Below are positions 21,516 to 33,487 of a stretch of 64,000 nt of DNA, in pieces; position 1 is the stretch's first letter, and every line of letters begins with the position of its first letter. Position numbers and translations under genes: made by a program. This DNA comes from Ampelomyces quisqualis (lineage: Eukaryota > Ascomycota > Dothideomycetes > Pleosporales > Phaeosphaeriaceae): contig JAGTXZ010000010.1 in NCBI GenBank assembly GCA_018398575.1, positions 1,860,001 to 1,924,000 on the forward strand. The letters run 5' to 3'. Under the pieces are notes generated by a model, which was given only the letters and a program-made list of their open reading frames with translations, was not told where the DNA came from and did no database searches.

Positions 21516-23708
21516 ATGTCTGCCTACGTGGGCCCGAGGCCGGCGAGAGCGCCGGCTGCTCGTCTCAAAAGCATCACTCCATCGACAAAAGCGCCAGCTA
21601 TAGCCTATCAGTCTTCAGTAACAAGACAGAAAGCCCTGCCTCCACCACCACCGAAGCAAGGACCCAAGAAATACACGTGCTGTGACAATCCGAACGTTAG
21701 CGTCGACGAAGGCCATACCGTCTGTTACGCTTGTGGTAGGGTCCTAGATGAGAACGCCATTGTTTCCGAAGTCACTTTCGGCGAGACCGCGGGTGGAGCA
21801 GCCATGGTTGAGGGTGGCTTCATCGGAGAGAATCAAAGACACGCCAACTCTATGGGGGGCACCATGCGCGGTCTTGGTGGAATGGCAAGTCGAGAGCAGG
21901 CCGAGATGCAAGGCCGGGGCGAGATTGAAAAGATTGGCGCATCGCTCTTCGTTCGTCAGGCGGTACGGGAACAAGCTCTGAGCTGGTACAAGCTCGCCAT
22001 GAATTACCAGTTCATCCAAGGTCGCCGCATGCGAAACGTCGCCGCCGTAGCCATATACATGGCCGCCCGAAGGCAACCGAACAACACCCTTTTGCTCATG
22101 GACCTCGCTGAGAAGGTCCAAGTCAACGTCTGGACTCTAGGAGATACATACAAGTCGTTCCTTAAGATGCTCGGTGAGAAAGATCCGGCACAACTTGCAG
22201 GGAACAAGGCCGTGCAAGAGATCGAGCCTCTCATGTTGAAGTACTGTCGCAAACTCGAATTCGACGAAGCCTCGCACAAAGTTGCCAACGATGCTTGTAA
22301 GATACTGCGACGTATGAGTCGTGATTGGATGGTGCAGGGTCGCCAGCCCGCAGGGTTGTGCGGAGCTTGCATTATCCTGGCTGCCCGCATGAACAACTTT
22401 CGTCGAACCGTTCGGGAGGTGGTTTACGTCGTCAAGGTCGCCGACTCTACCATCAATTCCCGCTTATATGAATACAAACAGACACCGAGCTCTGTGTTGA
22501 CCATCAACCAGTTCCGTGAATTTGGTGATCGTCTCAAAGTAACAACACAACCACCCGCAATCTGGAGGCGCGAACAAAAGGAGGAGCGTAAAGAGAAGCG
22601 AAGGATAGCGGAAAGCACTCGGGATAGTGCAGCAACTTCAGAGGAGCCTGAGAATAGCGAGCCCGATGCTGACCATGGTAATGCGCCAACAAGGAAAAGC
22701 AAGAGGCGGAAGACGAACAATGGTGCGCCGCAGGACGTTGTCGGAGACAACGATATCACTAATGCTGCCCCTGTCGATGTTGCAGACGAAGCGGATCTAG
22801 ATGGGAACGCTGACGGCTTACTGGAAGTTCTCGACAGCGCCATAGCAGATGCTGAAGGCGAAAGTGACGTTCCTGAAGATGAGGCTTTTGTCATGCCTAA
22901 GAAGCGAGGGCGACCGCCCAAGAAACGGACGCCCATAATCGTCGCTCCAGAAGACCTCGAGATTGAGAACGAGATCGAGGAGGAAGTCACCGAAACCATC
23001 AAAGACTGGGAGAGCGAGTTCAAGAAAATTGCCCAGAATGAACAGCACCCACTTCTAAAGGCAACAGGCTGGACTGCGCAGCAGATGGCACGCGCACACC
23101 TCGACCAGCGCGACATACCTGTGAACACCTCTCCTGACATTGACGAAGATGAATTCGACGATGACCCCGATGTCGCAAATTGCATCTTGGGGCCCGAAGA
23201 AGTACGGAGGAAAGAACTCATTTGGATCACCGAGAACGAAGAATGGCTGCGCGCTCAACAGAAGAAGTTGTTAGAAGCTGAGCTTGAGAAAGCCGAAGAC
23301 AAACCTAAAAAGCCCAAGCAGAAGCGCAAACACCACCAAATGGGCGATGGATCGTTGTTGGCAGGACAGCCCGCAGCTAGCGCAGCGGAGGCCGCACACA
23401 AAATGTTGAAGAAGAGAAACAAGCAGTTCAGCAACCACATCAACTACGACAGACTCAAGGAGCTCTTCCCAGGCGGCAACATGGCCAGCTCCCCGTCTGG
23501 AACTGGCAGTGGTCAGGGTGCTAGCCCAGCTGCGAGCCAGGCTGTGCAGACGCCGCCTATTGTGCAGATACAAGATGACGATGCTGAGGGAGATGAAGAA
23601 GACGGCGATGAGGTGCAACAGGCGCAGGAAGACTACGATGAAGATCTCGAAATGGGCTATAGGTCTCCAGAGGACGAAGGCTTCGGCCACTCGGATGATG
23701 ACTATTAA
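21516..23708 (+). CDS. BRF1: Transcription factor IIIB subunit BRF1
   Basis: BRF1 bridges TFIIIC and RNA polymerase III at tRNA and 5S genes. The gene appears to be one exon (730 aa from MSAYVGPRP). The frame is open 32 codons further upstream (to 21420), but that extension lacks family character. An N-terminal Cys-rich zinc-ribbon region (about 50-80: TCCDNP...HTVCYACGRVLDE) is followed by two cyclin folds (about 110-320, including GRRMRNVAAVAIYMAARR and QPAGLCGACIILAARM). The acidic middle carries an AT-hook-like KKRGRPPKKR, and a BRF1 homology block near the C-terminus has ENEEWLRAQQKK and NYDRLKELFPGG. The C-terminal tail is very acidic. Its 3' end faces PRMT1. Confidence 0.93.
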   Translation: MSAYVGPRPARAPAARLKSITPSTKAPAIAYQSSVTRQKALPPPPPKQGPKKYTCCDNPNVSVDEGHTVCYACGRVLDENAIVSEVTFGETAGGAAMVEGGFIGENQRHANSMGGTMRGLGGMASREQAEMQGRGEIEKIGASLFVRQAVREQALSWYKLAMNYQFIQGRRMRNVAAVAIYMAARRQPNNTLLLMDLAEKVQVNVWTLGDTYKSFLKMLGEKDPAQLAGNKAVQEIEPLMLKYCRKLEFDEASHKVANDACKILRRMSRDWMVQGRQPAGLCGACIILAARMNNFRRTVREVVYVVKVADSTINSRLYEYKQTPSSVLTINQFREFGDRLKVTTQPPAIWRREQKEERKEKRRIAESTRDSAATSEEPENSEPDADHGNAPTRKSKRRKTNNGAPQDVVGDNDITNAAPVDVADEADLDGNADGLLEVLDSAIADAEGESDVPEDEAFVMPKKRGRPPKKRTPIIVAPEDLEIENEIEEEVTETIKDWESEFKKIAQNEQHPLLKATGWTAQQMARAHLDQRDIPVNTSPDIDEDEFDDDPDVANCILGPEEVRRKELIWITENEEWLRAQQKKLLEAELEKAEDKPKKPKQKRKHHQMGDGSLLAGQPAASAAEAAHKMLKKRNKQFSNHINYDRLKELFPGGNMASSPSGTGSGQGASPAASQAVQTPPIVQIQDDDAEGDEEDGDEVQQAQEDYDEDLEMGYRSPEDEGFGHSDDDY

Positions 23709-24349
23709 AGTCCCATGTGTGTTCAACTTTCTTGCGGTCTCGAGGGACGCAGCACACTTCGGGGACATTTGATCTTTCTTACGTTGTCGCGAACAGGAAC
23801 AGCCGTATCGTGTCTTCCTGGATACGCTGAGGGCGTCGAGTTTGGGGACTCCAGGTTGCTTTTAGCATTGCGTCGGATTATGTATGGTGGAGCTACGTTT
23901 TGACCATTCGCGGCGTTGATCTGGGCTGCTTGATTTAGAAGATACCCAGCAAGCGCAGCAGCAGGCTTTAGCATAGCAAACGGAGTTTGTTATCACACGC
24001 CACCTCTACACGTACCACACGTTGCCTCATTTCGACCGAATGCCTCTTTGATACATCACTTGCACCATTTTGACAGTCTTTGTTGGAGGCTGGTGATTTT
24101 GGTTGTAGGGGAGGGATTCCCAATCAAAATTTGATTGGTCCCTGCTTTGGTCAACTTTCGTGAACGTGCCATCATGCTAACCCTAAGTTTTGTGGTATAT
24201 GCGAAAAGTTTAACGACCCCCTTGATCTGCCCAACGCCGAGTGGAAACCTCTGCAACAAGTCTATCATGAGGTTCCAATGAAGCCGCTGTTTTGAGAGAA
24301 TACGACTGATTCTACACACACATCCATACGCATGCGCACAACTTCCTTT
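23709..24349. other. Convergent 3' intergenic region (BRF1 / PRMT1)
   Basis: About 640 bp between two gene ends that face each other. It should hold both 3' untranslated regions and termination signals. No gene is seen. Confidence 0.5.
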
Positions 24350-25690
24350 TTAGCACATCTTGTATTGCGCCTGGCCGGAAGATTGCCTGTGCATGTCCTC
24401 TGTCTTGAGCTCGTATGAGATCTTGATGTCGAGATCACGATGGTTCTTCTCGCTCGGTCGGGTGTCGAGCACACCGGTGATGGTCTCGCCCTCCTCAACG
24501 GTCAGAACATCCTTGAGGTAGAACACGGTCTGTTTCCAGTGCGTGTACTTTGTGTGTGGGCCGGTGGAGAACTTGATAGGCTTGTGACAGGCGGCAAACT
24601 CAATGTCGAACCAGGCGATGACGGCGTGGACGAAATCGCTGCGGCGAACCTTGAGGCTGTAGGGGCGGTTGAAGGCGAGATCGGCGACTGTGCAGGTGTA
24701 GAGGTCGAGGGTGAGGACGGGCGAGGGGTCGGTGACGACGGCTTTGATGTCGACGGTATCAACGAGGGGCTCGGTCATGGCGGTGGCCTTGAGAGGAGAG
24801 TAATCGAAGCCCCAGACGTTGTCCCAGACTGCGAGAGTGTGTCAGTGTAGCGCAGGAATTCCGCACTGTGCTTGAGCTTACATCCAATCTTCTCTTCTTT
24901 GTAGTCGCCATCCTCGATACCGGCCATGAAGATGGTGGCCTTGTCTGGGAAGATAAGACCGTCCTTGACCAGGTACTTGTCGCGCGCATACAGGACAGTG
25001 TCCAGCATGGACTCGTAGAGCAGGAAGTAGCCCATCCACTCTGATATTATGATGTCGACCTTGTCAAAGGGCAGTACGACCTCCTCCATCTTGCCCTGCA
25101 GCAGTGTGATCTTGTCCGACATGCCGTTCGCCTCGACGATCTCGCGGGCCTTGTCGATGATGGTCGACATGTCAACGCCAATGACGTGCTTGGCGCCGGC
25201 CTTCACGGCGAACCTGTGTCACGCGTATCAGTCTCTGCGCGCGGGCATTGCGTGGAGGGTGCAGGGCGCTCGAACATGCTGAGGATGGATGTACCGCATC
25301 CGACATCGAGGACGACCTTGTCCTTGAACAGGTGTCCGTTCTGGTAGATCGAGTCTCTGTAGCTTCTGGTGCGGACCTCATCTTTCTGCAGCAGTCTCGT
25401 CAGCCGTCGGTTCCACGTGATGCAGCCTCGCGGCAGTCGCAGGTCTCCTTGGCACATACCAGCATTTCCTCGTGGATGCCTGCGGTTGCGCATTAGTATT
25501 TTCTCTTATTTTGTGTAGCACAAAGACGGACCATGGTGGTTGTAACTGCACATGAAAAGTTAGCATACTGTAAACACACTGCTACTGCGACTCGGCGCCA
25601 GGCGAAAACACACCTGTTGAAGTAATGCGCTTCACTGTGGGCCATGCCCGTGAGCGGGTCTGTCGTTGCTGCGTCAGTCTGGTTCGCCAT
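24350..25690 (-). CDS. HMT1: Type I protein arginine methyltransferase (PRMT1 / Hmt1)
   Basis: This enzyme transfers methyl groups from S-adenosylmethionine to Arg in histone H4 and RNA-binding proteins. Six exons on the minus strand give 343 aa: 25614-25690, 25532-25545, 25460-25479, 25276-25385, 24882-25213 and 24350-24828. Exons 2 and 3 are only 14 and 20 nt, yet every junction keeps the family sequence (YNHHGIHEEML-KDEVRTRSYR). The SAM-binding motif I is VVLDVGCGTSIL (about 61-72); the double-Glu loop is SEWMGYFLLYESML; the THW loop is KYTHWKQ. Length and motifs match fungal PRMT1, so it should be active. Intron 4 uses GTTCGA as donor, which is atypical but is the only one that restores MFAVKAGA. 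Confidence 0.92.
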
Positions 25691-26172
25691 GGTGACGAGC
25701 GCGTGCGAGTGAAATAGGGCTGCAAGGAGGCGTCGGGTTGGAGGAGTGAAGTTCGCGCTGCTGCCGCTACAAAAGTTCAGCGTCCAGAAATTCTTCGTAG
25801 GGCCGTCGCACAGACTCGCTCGCGGTGCTGCCCCGCTTGGGCCACTGGCACGACGTAGTGGGCACCTAGGCCTAAAGCAGCCCTGACACCAAGACGGCAA
25901 CTGCCACAACATCGAGAAGTACGAGTACAAACGAGCGTCATGATTTCTGGGTTACGTCTACTACTTATTACTGAAAATTCCATACCATTGCGAAACAACC
26001 AAAACGAGAAAACAGCAGAGCGCAGAGTGCCTTTTCAGATCATAACAATTTGCAAGGCTCGACAAAATTGCGTGTTGAGAGGGGTATACCATGCAAAAGC
26101 AGAAACCGCCCTCATTGTATCAGTCGTTACTCGTGGAGTCGTCAATTTTCTCTTTGGTCGTAAAGTCGTGTA
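25691..26172. promoter_or_regulatory. Upstream region of PRMT1, downstream of the next gene
   Basis: About 480 bp between the PRMT1 start and the stop of the following minus-strand gene. It should contain the PRMT1 promoter and the 3' region of its neighbour. No other feature is recognised. Confidence 0.45.
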
Positions 26173-28076
26173 TCATATCGTTTGCTCTTGGAGGCTTTGC
26201 CTGAAGCCAAGGTCGATCTTATGGTCGACGAGACAGGCGAAAACTTCAGCTAACGTCGGATTCGATGGAACATCTCCATGAAACTCCGCGCATCTAGACC
26301 TCGTTAGCAACTCCATCAGGGCAGCGAATTGTGAAGACCTACCCTCCGGCTTGCTGAACGTCAACTGGTACTTGTTTGTCGGACCTTTGGGCAATCTGTA
26401 TCCATCGCAGAAGACGTAGGGGTGTAGCTCACGGAACTGCACTGTAGCAGCCCCAATCCGCTTCATCCAACTACGATGCCCAATGTACTGTGTCACAAAG
26501 GCCGTCCAGATCGGAATCGACTTGAGTGGTCCACGGCGCGCTGTGGCTTCGAAGCGCACACAGCCCGAATCTTCGTCTCTGAAGATGCGGAAGGCATGGA
26601 GGTATCGAGAATCCGCGATTTCACTACTCGAGTTAGCATTCGAGTGGACGTCGGAACTTCAAAAGTTTACCCGCTGAATTCCATCTTCTCACCGGGGTCA
26701 AAGAAGTCTTCAAGCCCCTCAGGAATACCATTCTCATCTTGGCGCTTCATTGCAACGGCGGTACAGTAAAAGAGAACCATTCCTGTGCACTTGTCAGATG
26801 AGGTGTTTTCAGTGTGAAGCATGCATACACTCACGCTCATGTAGGAGGAACCGGAGCCTCGCCCAAAGATCGAGTTGGCCGTCTTTACGATTGATACGGC
26901 ACAGTTGAAGGCAAGATCCGGTTCGCAAGAACTTCAGGCCTGTCAGTGGGAGACAGTATCTCATACGACGCCCAGCAGCATCCTTGGTAAGAAATAGTAT
27001 ACGAGCGCGAGCATCTTCGGCTCGCCAGTACAGTCGTACCCAAACGTCCGTCTGTTCGAAGGGTAACTCCAAAACTTTGTCGAAGCCGTCACTGTCGAGC
27101 AATTCGATGACTCGAGGCTCGTCGCGACCCAAGCAGGTAGTGGGCTCGCTTAGGGTACGGTACGGAGTGGATGAGTGGCGTCCGTCAAAGACCTTCATAC
27201 CCCAATGTACCACCGGCTCTCCGGAGTCAGTGGAATTGTTGGAGTAGGCATAAGACGAAGCCGAAGAGTGTGTAGGTGACTGAGGGATCTCCGGCACTGG
27301 TGGTGGAACATAGGGTATGTCACCTATGCCTGCCCACATTGGCGCCACGTGAGGCCGATGAGACTGTGGCGGTGGCTGAGGGTGGACGTATCCTGGCACC
27401 GGATACGTAGAGTAGCTGTGTAGGTTAGGCCTGGGAACTTTCGGAGACGGTGGCTTTGGTGTTCGAGCGTAGCCATGTGCATGTCCTTGAACGGACAGTC
27501 TGTCGAAGTACGATTCGATTGGTTCCTGCTTCTTCAACAGCTTCGAAAGACGAACTCTAATGGTGTAGAGCTCTTGTTCGTCTTCCTCACTGGTTTCTTT
27601 AGCCCGCCATTTACAACAGTCGCGTGTCGGAGGACTCACCCTCGCAGAGCGTCGTACATGCCCTGCAAATATGACCTGAACAACTCTAGTCTAACTGGCA
27701 GAGATATGCCCTGTACCTTCAGGTCTGCAAGCGAGTCTTCCCAAAGATCCGAATAGGGTGGGGTTCCAGGAAAAGCACCTGGAGCGGTGCGGCGCTTCAC
27801 TTTCTTCTTGCTGAACATATCGCGGACATCGTCGAGAGTGTAGCCAAGACTCGGGAGACAGATGTCCAGTTCTTTCACGATCCGGCCTTGAAACCGCCCA
27901 TAGCGGGATGGCTCGAGTGCCTCGTGAAGCACATGAAGAGCATTTGAGATGGCGAACAGCTCAGCTATATTTCCAGTGATGTCCTTGCGGTATTCTGGTA
28001 TCTCGCTTAAGAAGACATGAAGGCCTGAAGCCGTATCCTCAGCGTCTTTAGCGTAGTCGAGAAGTTGCCAGTCCAT
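26173..28076 (-). CDS. Uncharacterised 584-aa protein with Pro-rich middle
   Basis: Exons 27640-28076, 26835-27589, 26671-26782 and 26173-26623 splice in frame (introns 47-52 bp). I do not recognise a named family. The N-terminal 145 residues, starting MDWQLLDYAKDAED, look all-helical. A Pro/Ser/Tyr-rich linker follows (about 190-270, for example PPPVPEIPQSP). The C-terminal half is a mixed fold with several Trp and basic residues (DVWVRLYWRAEDARARILFLT, FVTQYIGHRSWMKRIG) that looks like a folded conserved domain. The last exon could hide a further short intron near 26340, but it is open without one, so none is proposed. No signal peptide or membrane segment is seen. Confidence 0.7.
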
Positions 28077-29150
28077 GGCAGAGGGTGTGCCGATCAGATT
28101 TCAGCCGAAAGAAACAGCTGCGAGCGGCGAGTGCTCACAAACTCGGTACAGAGAGAGCGAAAGAAAGACAGAAAGACAGTTTGCGCAACAAGGCTGAGAA
28201 ACGATTGTGCACCGGTGTAGAAGAATGTTGCGCGTCTCGTCTCAAAGCCGGCTCTTGACGTGTTGCTGCTGCAGCACGCCGCGGTACAGTAGGGAAGCCA
28301 ATCGATTTGAGCCGACAAAACCGCCTTATAAATGTGCACGTTACCCACAGCTGCTCCTTCTTTCTCGCTCAATCCTCGTGTTTGATATTTTTGGCCCCTA
28401 AATTCGTGGTTATCAAGCAATGTTCCGATGAGCTTCGTCTTGCCAGGGATACGAAGTACCGGTAAGACACCAATTTGGGCCGACGGGAAACGTCGCTCCG
28501 GCTCAGGATGGTGGTGTCGAAAGCCACTGCTTGTCAGTCTCTCTTTGTTCAATGTTTGACGGAATCACAGTGTGCAGATGCTTTTCGCGATGACATCTAC
28601 GCACGCATGTCGCTAAAGTGTTTGGGTGCAGACGGCAAGGCTTCTGCCTGAATGTTCTCCACCGCGGCTCGGGCTAGCTCTGCATCGTAAGCAAACACTG
28701 GTCGATCGCGTGCAGCAAGGCGAGCGCCAGAGATGCGGAGTACATGGCTGCACATGACACGAAATTGCATGACTTCGATAGCCGTTACATTGCAGCATGT
28801 GGCAGACGCTAGAGCGACAGTAAGCAGGGCACGTTTGAATGGATACAGAAAGTTAACGACAGTGCAGCATATTTAGAAGGGACGGTAGCAACTATATATG
28901 CTGGAACACAAACAGGGCTGCTGCGCCTCACTTTCACTCGCCCGGCGTCCCAAGTCGGGCGGCCAACCACCCTGAACATGACTACTCCAGGCAGCCAAAT
29001 AGTAGAGCTTGACCCAACTAAGCAATGTGATACACCAATTGTGCAAGACACCGGCAGCGGCTCGGGCCATGTCTCGGAGGATTCATACTAGCCCCAGGCC
29101 CCAGGTGCTTCGGTGCCTGAATCTCGAGGCAGCAACTTTGCTTGCTACGA
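28077..29150. other. Intergenic region between two minus-strand genes
   Basis: About 1.07 kb. The left part is the promoter of the 584-aa protein gene and the right part the 3' region of riboflavin synthase. A 152-codon minus-strand frame (28094-28552) has no recognisable motif and probably is not a gene. Confidence 0.45.
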
Positions 29151-29967
29151 CTACTTGCCCAAAGCCTTGAGCCGCTCATCGACCAACTTGGACACCATCT
29201 TCTCCAGTACTGCAAACTCGCCATTTGCAGAATCCTCAAAGTATCCTACCACACTCTTCTCCACGTACTTTCCAACCTGATCGACCTCGACATTGACTTC
29301 CTCGCCGGCCTTCTTGCTCGCCGTCACAACCTTTTCTTGTGTATACGCAATCAGCATGACTTCCCACCAGCCTTCAGAGCCATCCTGCACCTTGGTGACA
29401 GTCAGACTTGCTCCGTCTATCGTGATGTAGCCCTTCTCGACGACATAGCGAAGCACAGCCGGGTCGCGCGGCTTGAAGCGGAAGGTCAGGGCGTTGCCAT
29501 CTGGGGTGACGGACAGGATGGTGGCAATAGTATCGACGTGTCCCTGGACAGAATGTCCGCCCATGCGAGTATGCGCAGAGACGGCGCGCTCGAGGTTGAC
29601 CTTGGAGCCCTGCTTTAGAGACCCAAGATTCGTTCGTCGTAGTGTCTCTGGCGCACAGCCGATCTTGAACGACGACTTGTCGAATTCAGTGACCGTGAGA
29701 CAGGTTCCTGTGTCGGATGAGTATGTAGGCGCGTCGGTTTCATGACTTGGGCTTATGTACCATTGACGCTTATGCTGTCTCCTAGATGACAATCTCCGAG
29801 TATCTCCTCGCAGTCAGAAATTGTCAATGACGTACCACCGCCCCCGGACGCCGTCTTGTCTAGCTCCGCGAGGGCAGCAACGGCTAGCCATCATCAGCTG
29901 AGCCGCATCGAAACAGTTTTATCGGGTGTCGCTTACTGCCGATCGTTTCAACGAGACCGGTAAACAT
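29151..29967 (-). CDS. RIB5: Riboflavin synthase, alpha chain
   Basis: It converts two molecules of 6,7-dimethyl-8-ribityllumazine to riboflavin, the last step of vitamin B2 synthesis. Exons 29937-29967, 29761-29883 and 29151-29707 give 236 aa with introns of 53 bp each. The N-terminus MFTGLVETIG is the family hallmark. Two lumazine-binding repeats follow, each with a T(C/S)LTVT segment: GTCLTVTEFD in the first and GASLTVTKVQ in the second. GGHSVQGHVD marks the start of the second repeat. Length is normal for the family. It lies head-to-head with the CoA-transferase gene, with only about 155 bp between the start codons. Confidence 0.95.
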
Positions 29968-30122
29968 GGTGTGTTGTTTTGGTAGAGCAGGAGCGTTGGT
30001 GGGGTTGAAGCTAGTTGCGAGCCTCGGGATCTGGGGACCGCGGGACGGAAGTAGACGGCGGGCAGTCTTTTGTTGTAATCCATCGCCGTCACACTGACCC
30101 GATCCCCAAAATTGTCTTCGAA
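29968..30122. promoter_or_regulatory. Short divergent promoter (RIB5 / CoA-transferase)
   Basis: Only 155 bp lie between the two divergent start codons, so the genes probably share control sequences. No individual element is identified. Confidence 0.5.
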
Positions 30123-31887
30123 ATGGCAAATCTTGTATGGAGAAGCTCCAGGCGAGTGCTCATGTCGCCCTACTTGAATGCACCACGCAATCGATACAGC
30201 ATCATTACCAGAAGGAGTATAGCGTCGACACAGACGGCAAGCAGTGATGCTTCCAACCTTCCCTTGGCTGGGATCAAAGTGCTGGACATGACAAGAGTGT
30301 TGGCTGGCGTAAGTATCAGTGCTTGCTGTTTCAAATGTAGCGCTCACGTCTGAGAAGCCATACTGCACACAAATACTAGGAGACCTTGGGTATGCGACGG
30401 GTAACCCTGTACGGACCAACACGCATGTTGGGGAGCGCGGCAACTATGAACTAACAAACGTCAAGAGCAGATGTTATCAAGATCGAGCATCCAACAAGAG
30501 GAGGTGAGCGAGTTTGCTGATCGAATCTTTGCATGCTGGCTAACGCTAGATAAGATGATACACGAGCTTGGGGACCTCCTTATGCGAAGTACACAGATGG
30601 CAAAGAAGGACCTGGCGAAAGTGCCTACTATCTCGGTGTGAGTTGTTCCGTTTCTACACCAGTATTGTCTGACAGTATGCAGGTGAATCGGAACAAGCGC
30701 TCGATGGGTCTGTCCTTCCAGCATCCAGCAGGTGTCGATATTCTACATGGGCTCGTCAAGGAATGCGATGTGTTGGTTGAAAACTACCTTCCGGGCTCAC
30801 TGGCAAAGTATGCGATGGACTATGCTACAGTGTCAAAGATCAACCCGAAGATGGTTTACGCATCCATCACTGGCTATGGACAGACAGGACCCTACAGCAA
30901 TCGAGCTGGTTACGATGTGATGGTAGAAGCGTGCGCTTGCCAAAGACATTAGTGGATAGTAGCTTACTTTTGGCAGTGAATTTGGTCTGATGCACATCAC
31001 GGGTGAGAGGGATGGACCGCCAGTCAAGGTTGGGGTAGCAGTCACCGATCTTACGACTGGTCTGTACACGTCAAATTCAGTCATGGCAGCTCTGTTAGCT
31101 CGCATGAAGACTGGCAAGGGACAACACATTGATGTTGCTCTAAGCGACTGTCAAGTAGCAACGCTGGCAAACATTGCCAGCTCGGCCCTCATCAGTGGTC
31201 AAAAAGACACTGGCAGGTGGGGCACTTCACATCGTGCGTTTGAAGACTAGCGTCCCCGAGTACCTGCTGACGGACGTAGCTTCCATCGTGCCATACAAAG
31301 CTTTCAAGACAGCCGATGGAGACATTCTCCTAGGAGGTGGGAACGACCGGTTATATGGTGTCCTTTGCAACCGGCTGGGCAAGCCGGAATGGATCATGGA
31401 TGATCGTTTCCAGACGAATGGCGCGAGAGTACAGAATCGAGATGCGTTGGAGGATCTCATCGAGCATGAAACCAAGCAGAAGACGACGCAAGAATGGCTC
31501 GATATTCTCGAAGGTTGCGGTATGCGTATGCATCTCCACACTGCATTGGCCATTGGAGCAACACTGACAAGCATAGCCTACGCTGCCATCAACGATGTAC
31601 AAGCTACCTTGAACCACGAGCACGGTAAGACATGCATTGAGAGCACGCTGGAGTGACTGATGTAACCATGTGCAGTTCGTGCCCGCGACATGGTGAAGGA
31701 AGTGGATCATGCTTCGTGCGGGCCGATGAAGCTGGTCAACACTCCTGTCAAGTGGTCGGATTGCGAGCCTGGTATTCGCATGCCGCCGCCAACACTTGGT
31801 CAACACACCGACGAGATTCTCTGCGGTGTGCTCGGGATGAAGCGTGGGGAGATTGTGGGACTGCGGGGTGCGGGGGTTGTTGCATGA
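30123..31887 (+). CDS. Class III CoA-transferase (CaiB/BaiF family), probably mitochondrial
   Basis: It transfers CoA between carboxylic acids. The closest known type is the mitochondrial succinate:hydroxymethylglutarate CoA-transferase (SUGCT-like), but the substrate is inferred. Nine exons (30123-30308, 30358-30389, 30466-30503, 30555-30637, 30683-30930, 30977-31233, 31280-31519, 31577-31624, 31676-31887) give 447 aa. The Arg/Ser-rich, acid-free N-terminus suits a mitochondrial presequence. Family motifs are LAGIKVLDMTRVLAGPYC, LGADVIKIEHPTRGDDTR, NRNKRSMGLSF and GYDVMVEA, whose Asp is the expected catalytic nucleophile. All junctions keep the reading frame. It has the densest introns in the window: eight, all 45-76 bp. 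Confidence 0.9.
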
Positions 31888-32013
31888 GAGCGCTTGCCAG
31901 GACATGTAGACCAAGCTTGGGCCGCTCTTAACGGTAGCTGACTAATCGACTCGCTTCGCAACCCTCAGCCGTCGCTTGTAGAGGCTGGACTTGAACCAGC
32001 TCCTCGACCGACC

Positions 32014-33487
32014 ATGAGCGCCCCGGCCCCGACTGGCGACGCGCACGACGCGGCTTCTGCGCAACCGAGTGCGCCCGCATGGTCAGCGCACATGTCGACG
32101 TTTGCCGTCGACGGCAGCAGTGCGCCGCCCGCCGGCTTCCCCCAGCTCTCGGCGTCGACGGCTGCGATCCTCGAACGCCTGCAGGGGCGGACCAGCGGGC
32201 CGGCGTCGGGGAGCGGCGCATTCGAGGCCACGAGGGCCGAGATGCTGCAGCAGTACGTGACGAGCGACACGCTGCCGACGCCGCCGCGCAGAGGCCGGGG
32301 AGGGAGAGGCGCTTCGCCCGCGAGAGCGCCGGCTGCGCGAGGCCCAGGCCGGGCGCGGGCGCGTGGGCGTGGGCGCGGCAGAGGCGCACGCGGGGGCAGA
32401 GGCGGCAAGCGCAGGCGGTCTGAGAGCGACGACAGCGCCCTGGACGACGACACCTCGGCCGTCTCGGACGCCTACACGCCGCTGCCCACCCGCACCAAGT
32501 CCGGCCGCAGCGTCAACAAGCCCGTCGCCTTCGTGCCCACGCTGCCCGCGCCGGCGTCGGGCGTCAAGCGGCGCCGGTCGACCAAGACGCTGCTCGCCGC
32601 CAAGTGCAAGACGTGCCATCGCGACGTCGACCCGCCCAGCAACCGCATCGTCTTCTGCGATGCCTGCAGCACCGCGTACCACCAATACTGCCACGCCCCG
32701 CCCATCGACAGCGACGTCGTCACCGTCCTGGAGAAGGAGTGGGTGTGCGCGCCCTGTCGGCGCACCAGAGAGACGGTCGTGGCCGGCGCCGACGACCTCG
32801 TGGCCGCAGCGTCTCTCTCCGTCGACGAGGTGCGCCCGACGCCTGTCCGACGCCGCCTTTCCCTGCGCTAACACAATCCAGAAACGCGCATACCTCGCGA
32901 CCCTACCGCACGCAAAACTCGTCAGCCTGCTCCTGATTGCCACCATCCGCCATCCCGAACTCCCCATCTTCCCGCCCAACGTAGAGAACCTCACACAAGA
33001 CCCAGCAGCAACGATCAAAGCAGACCCCTCGCCGGCGAACGCTCCCCCACCCTTTCTTCCTCCGTCACAATCTCAACCACCATCAGCTTTCCAGGACTCC
33101 GTGACCTCTCCACCCAACCGCCCTACACCGATCGCTCAAACGCCCCACTCCCATAACTTCTCTGGGCACTCGGGCACGCATCCAGCAGGAGCTCAGATCC
33201 TTGGCGAATCACCCACGCAAGACCCTCCTCCACCTCGATCGATAACCATGGATTTGGCGGGTCCCCAGTACGAAGAAGACGATGGGTACGACACCGATCC
33301 GCCCGCGCACTACCCGAAAGCCGGACACGGACTCGCGAGGACTTTGCGCCCAGAGAGCGAGGATCTCAATTGGCTTGTTGACGATAACTTTGAGGTGTTT
33401 AGTCATGGCTGGAAGGGTGATGGGACGGGTCTGGGCGCAGATTCCACGCTAGACGGAATGAGCAATGGAGGTCGCAAGGGGGTTTAG
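32014..33487 (+). CDS. PHD-finger protein with RGG-like basic region
   Basis: A chromatin-type protein of 473 aa from exons 32014-32829 and 32882-33487. The N-terminal half has a Gly/Arg-rich stretch (about 90-130, GRARARGRGRGRGARGG) that may bind nucleic acid, ending in a KRRR signal. A C4HC3 PHD finger follows (about 205-250: CKTC...CDACSTAYHQYC...WVCAPC) with all zinc ligands present; PHD fingers read histone H3 tails. The C-terminal half is Pro-rich and then acidic. The 5' exon is very G+C-rich, producing long shadow frames on the other strand. The frame continues without further stop for 72 codons past the TAG at 33485-33487, so the true end may be 33703. Confidence 0.8.

Noticed and set aside
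22424..23230. Minus-strand frame of 268 codons opposite BRF1
   Set aside because: Ser-rich shadow of the acidic, Lys-rich BRF1 coding sequence.
26290..26345. Possible additional intron in the last exon of the 584-aa protein gene
   Set aside because: The exon is open straight through, and the best GTAGGT donor would lead to an early stop after splicing.
32083..33018. Long minus-strand frame of 311 codons opposite the PHD gene
   Set aside because: Shadow of a very G+C-rich coding exon. The plus strand has the PHD finger and a proper intron.
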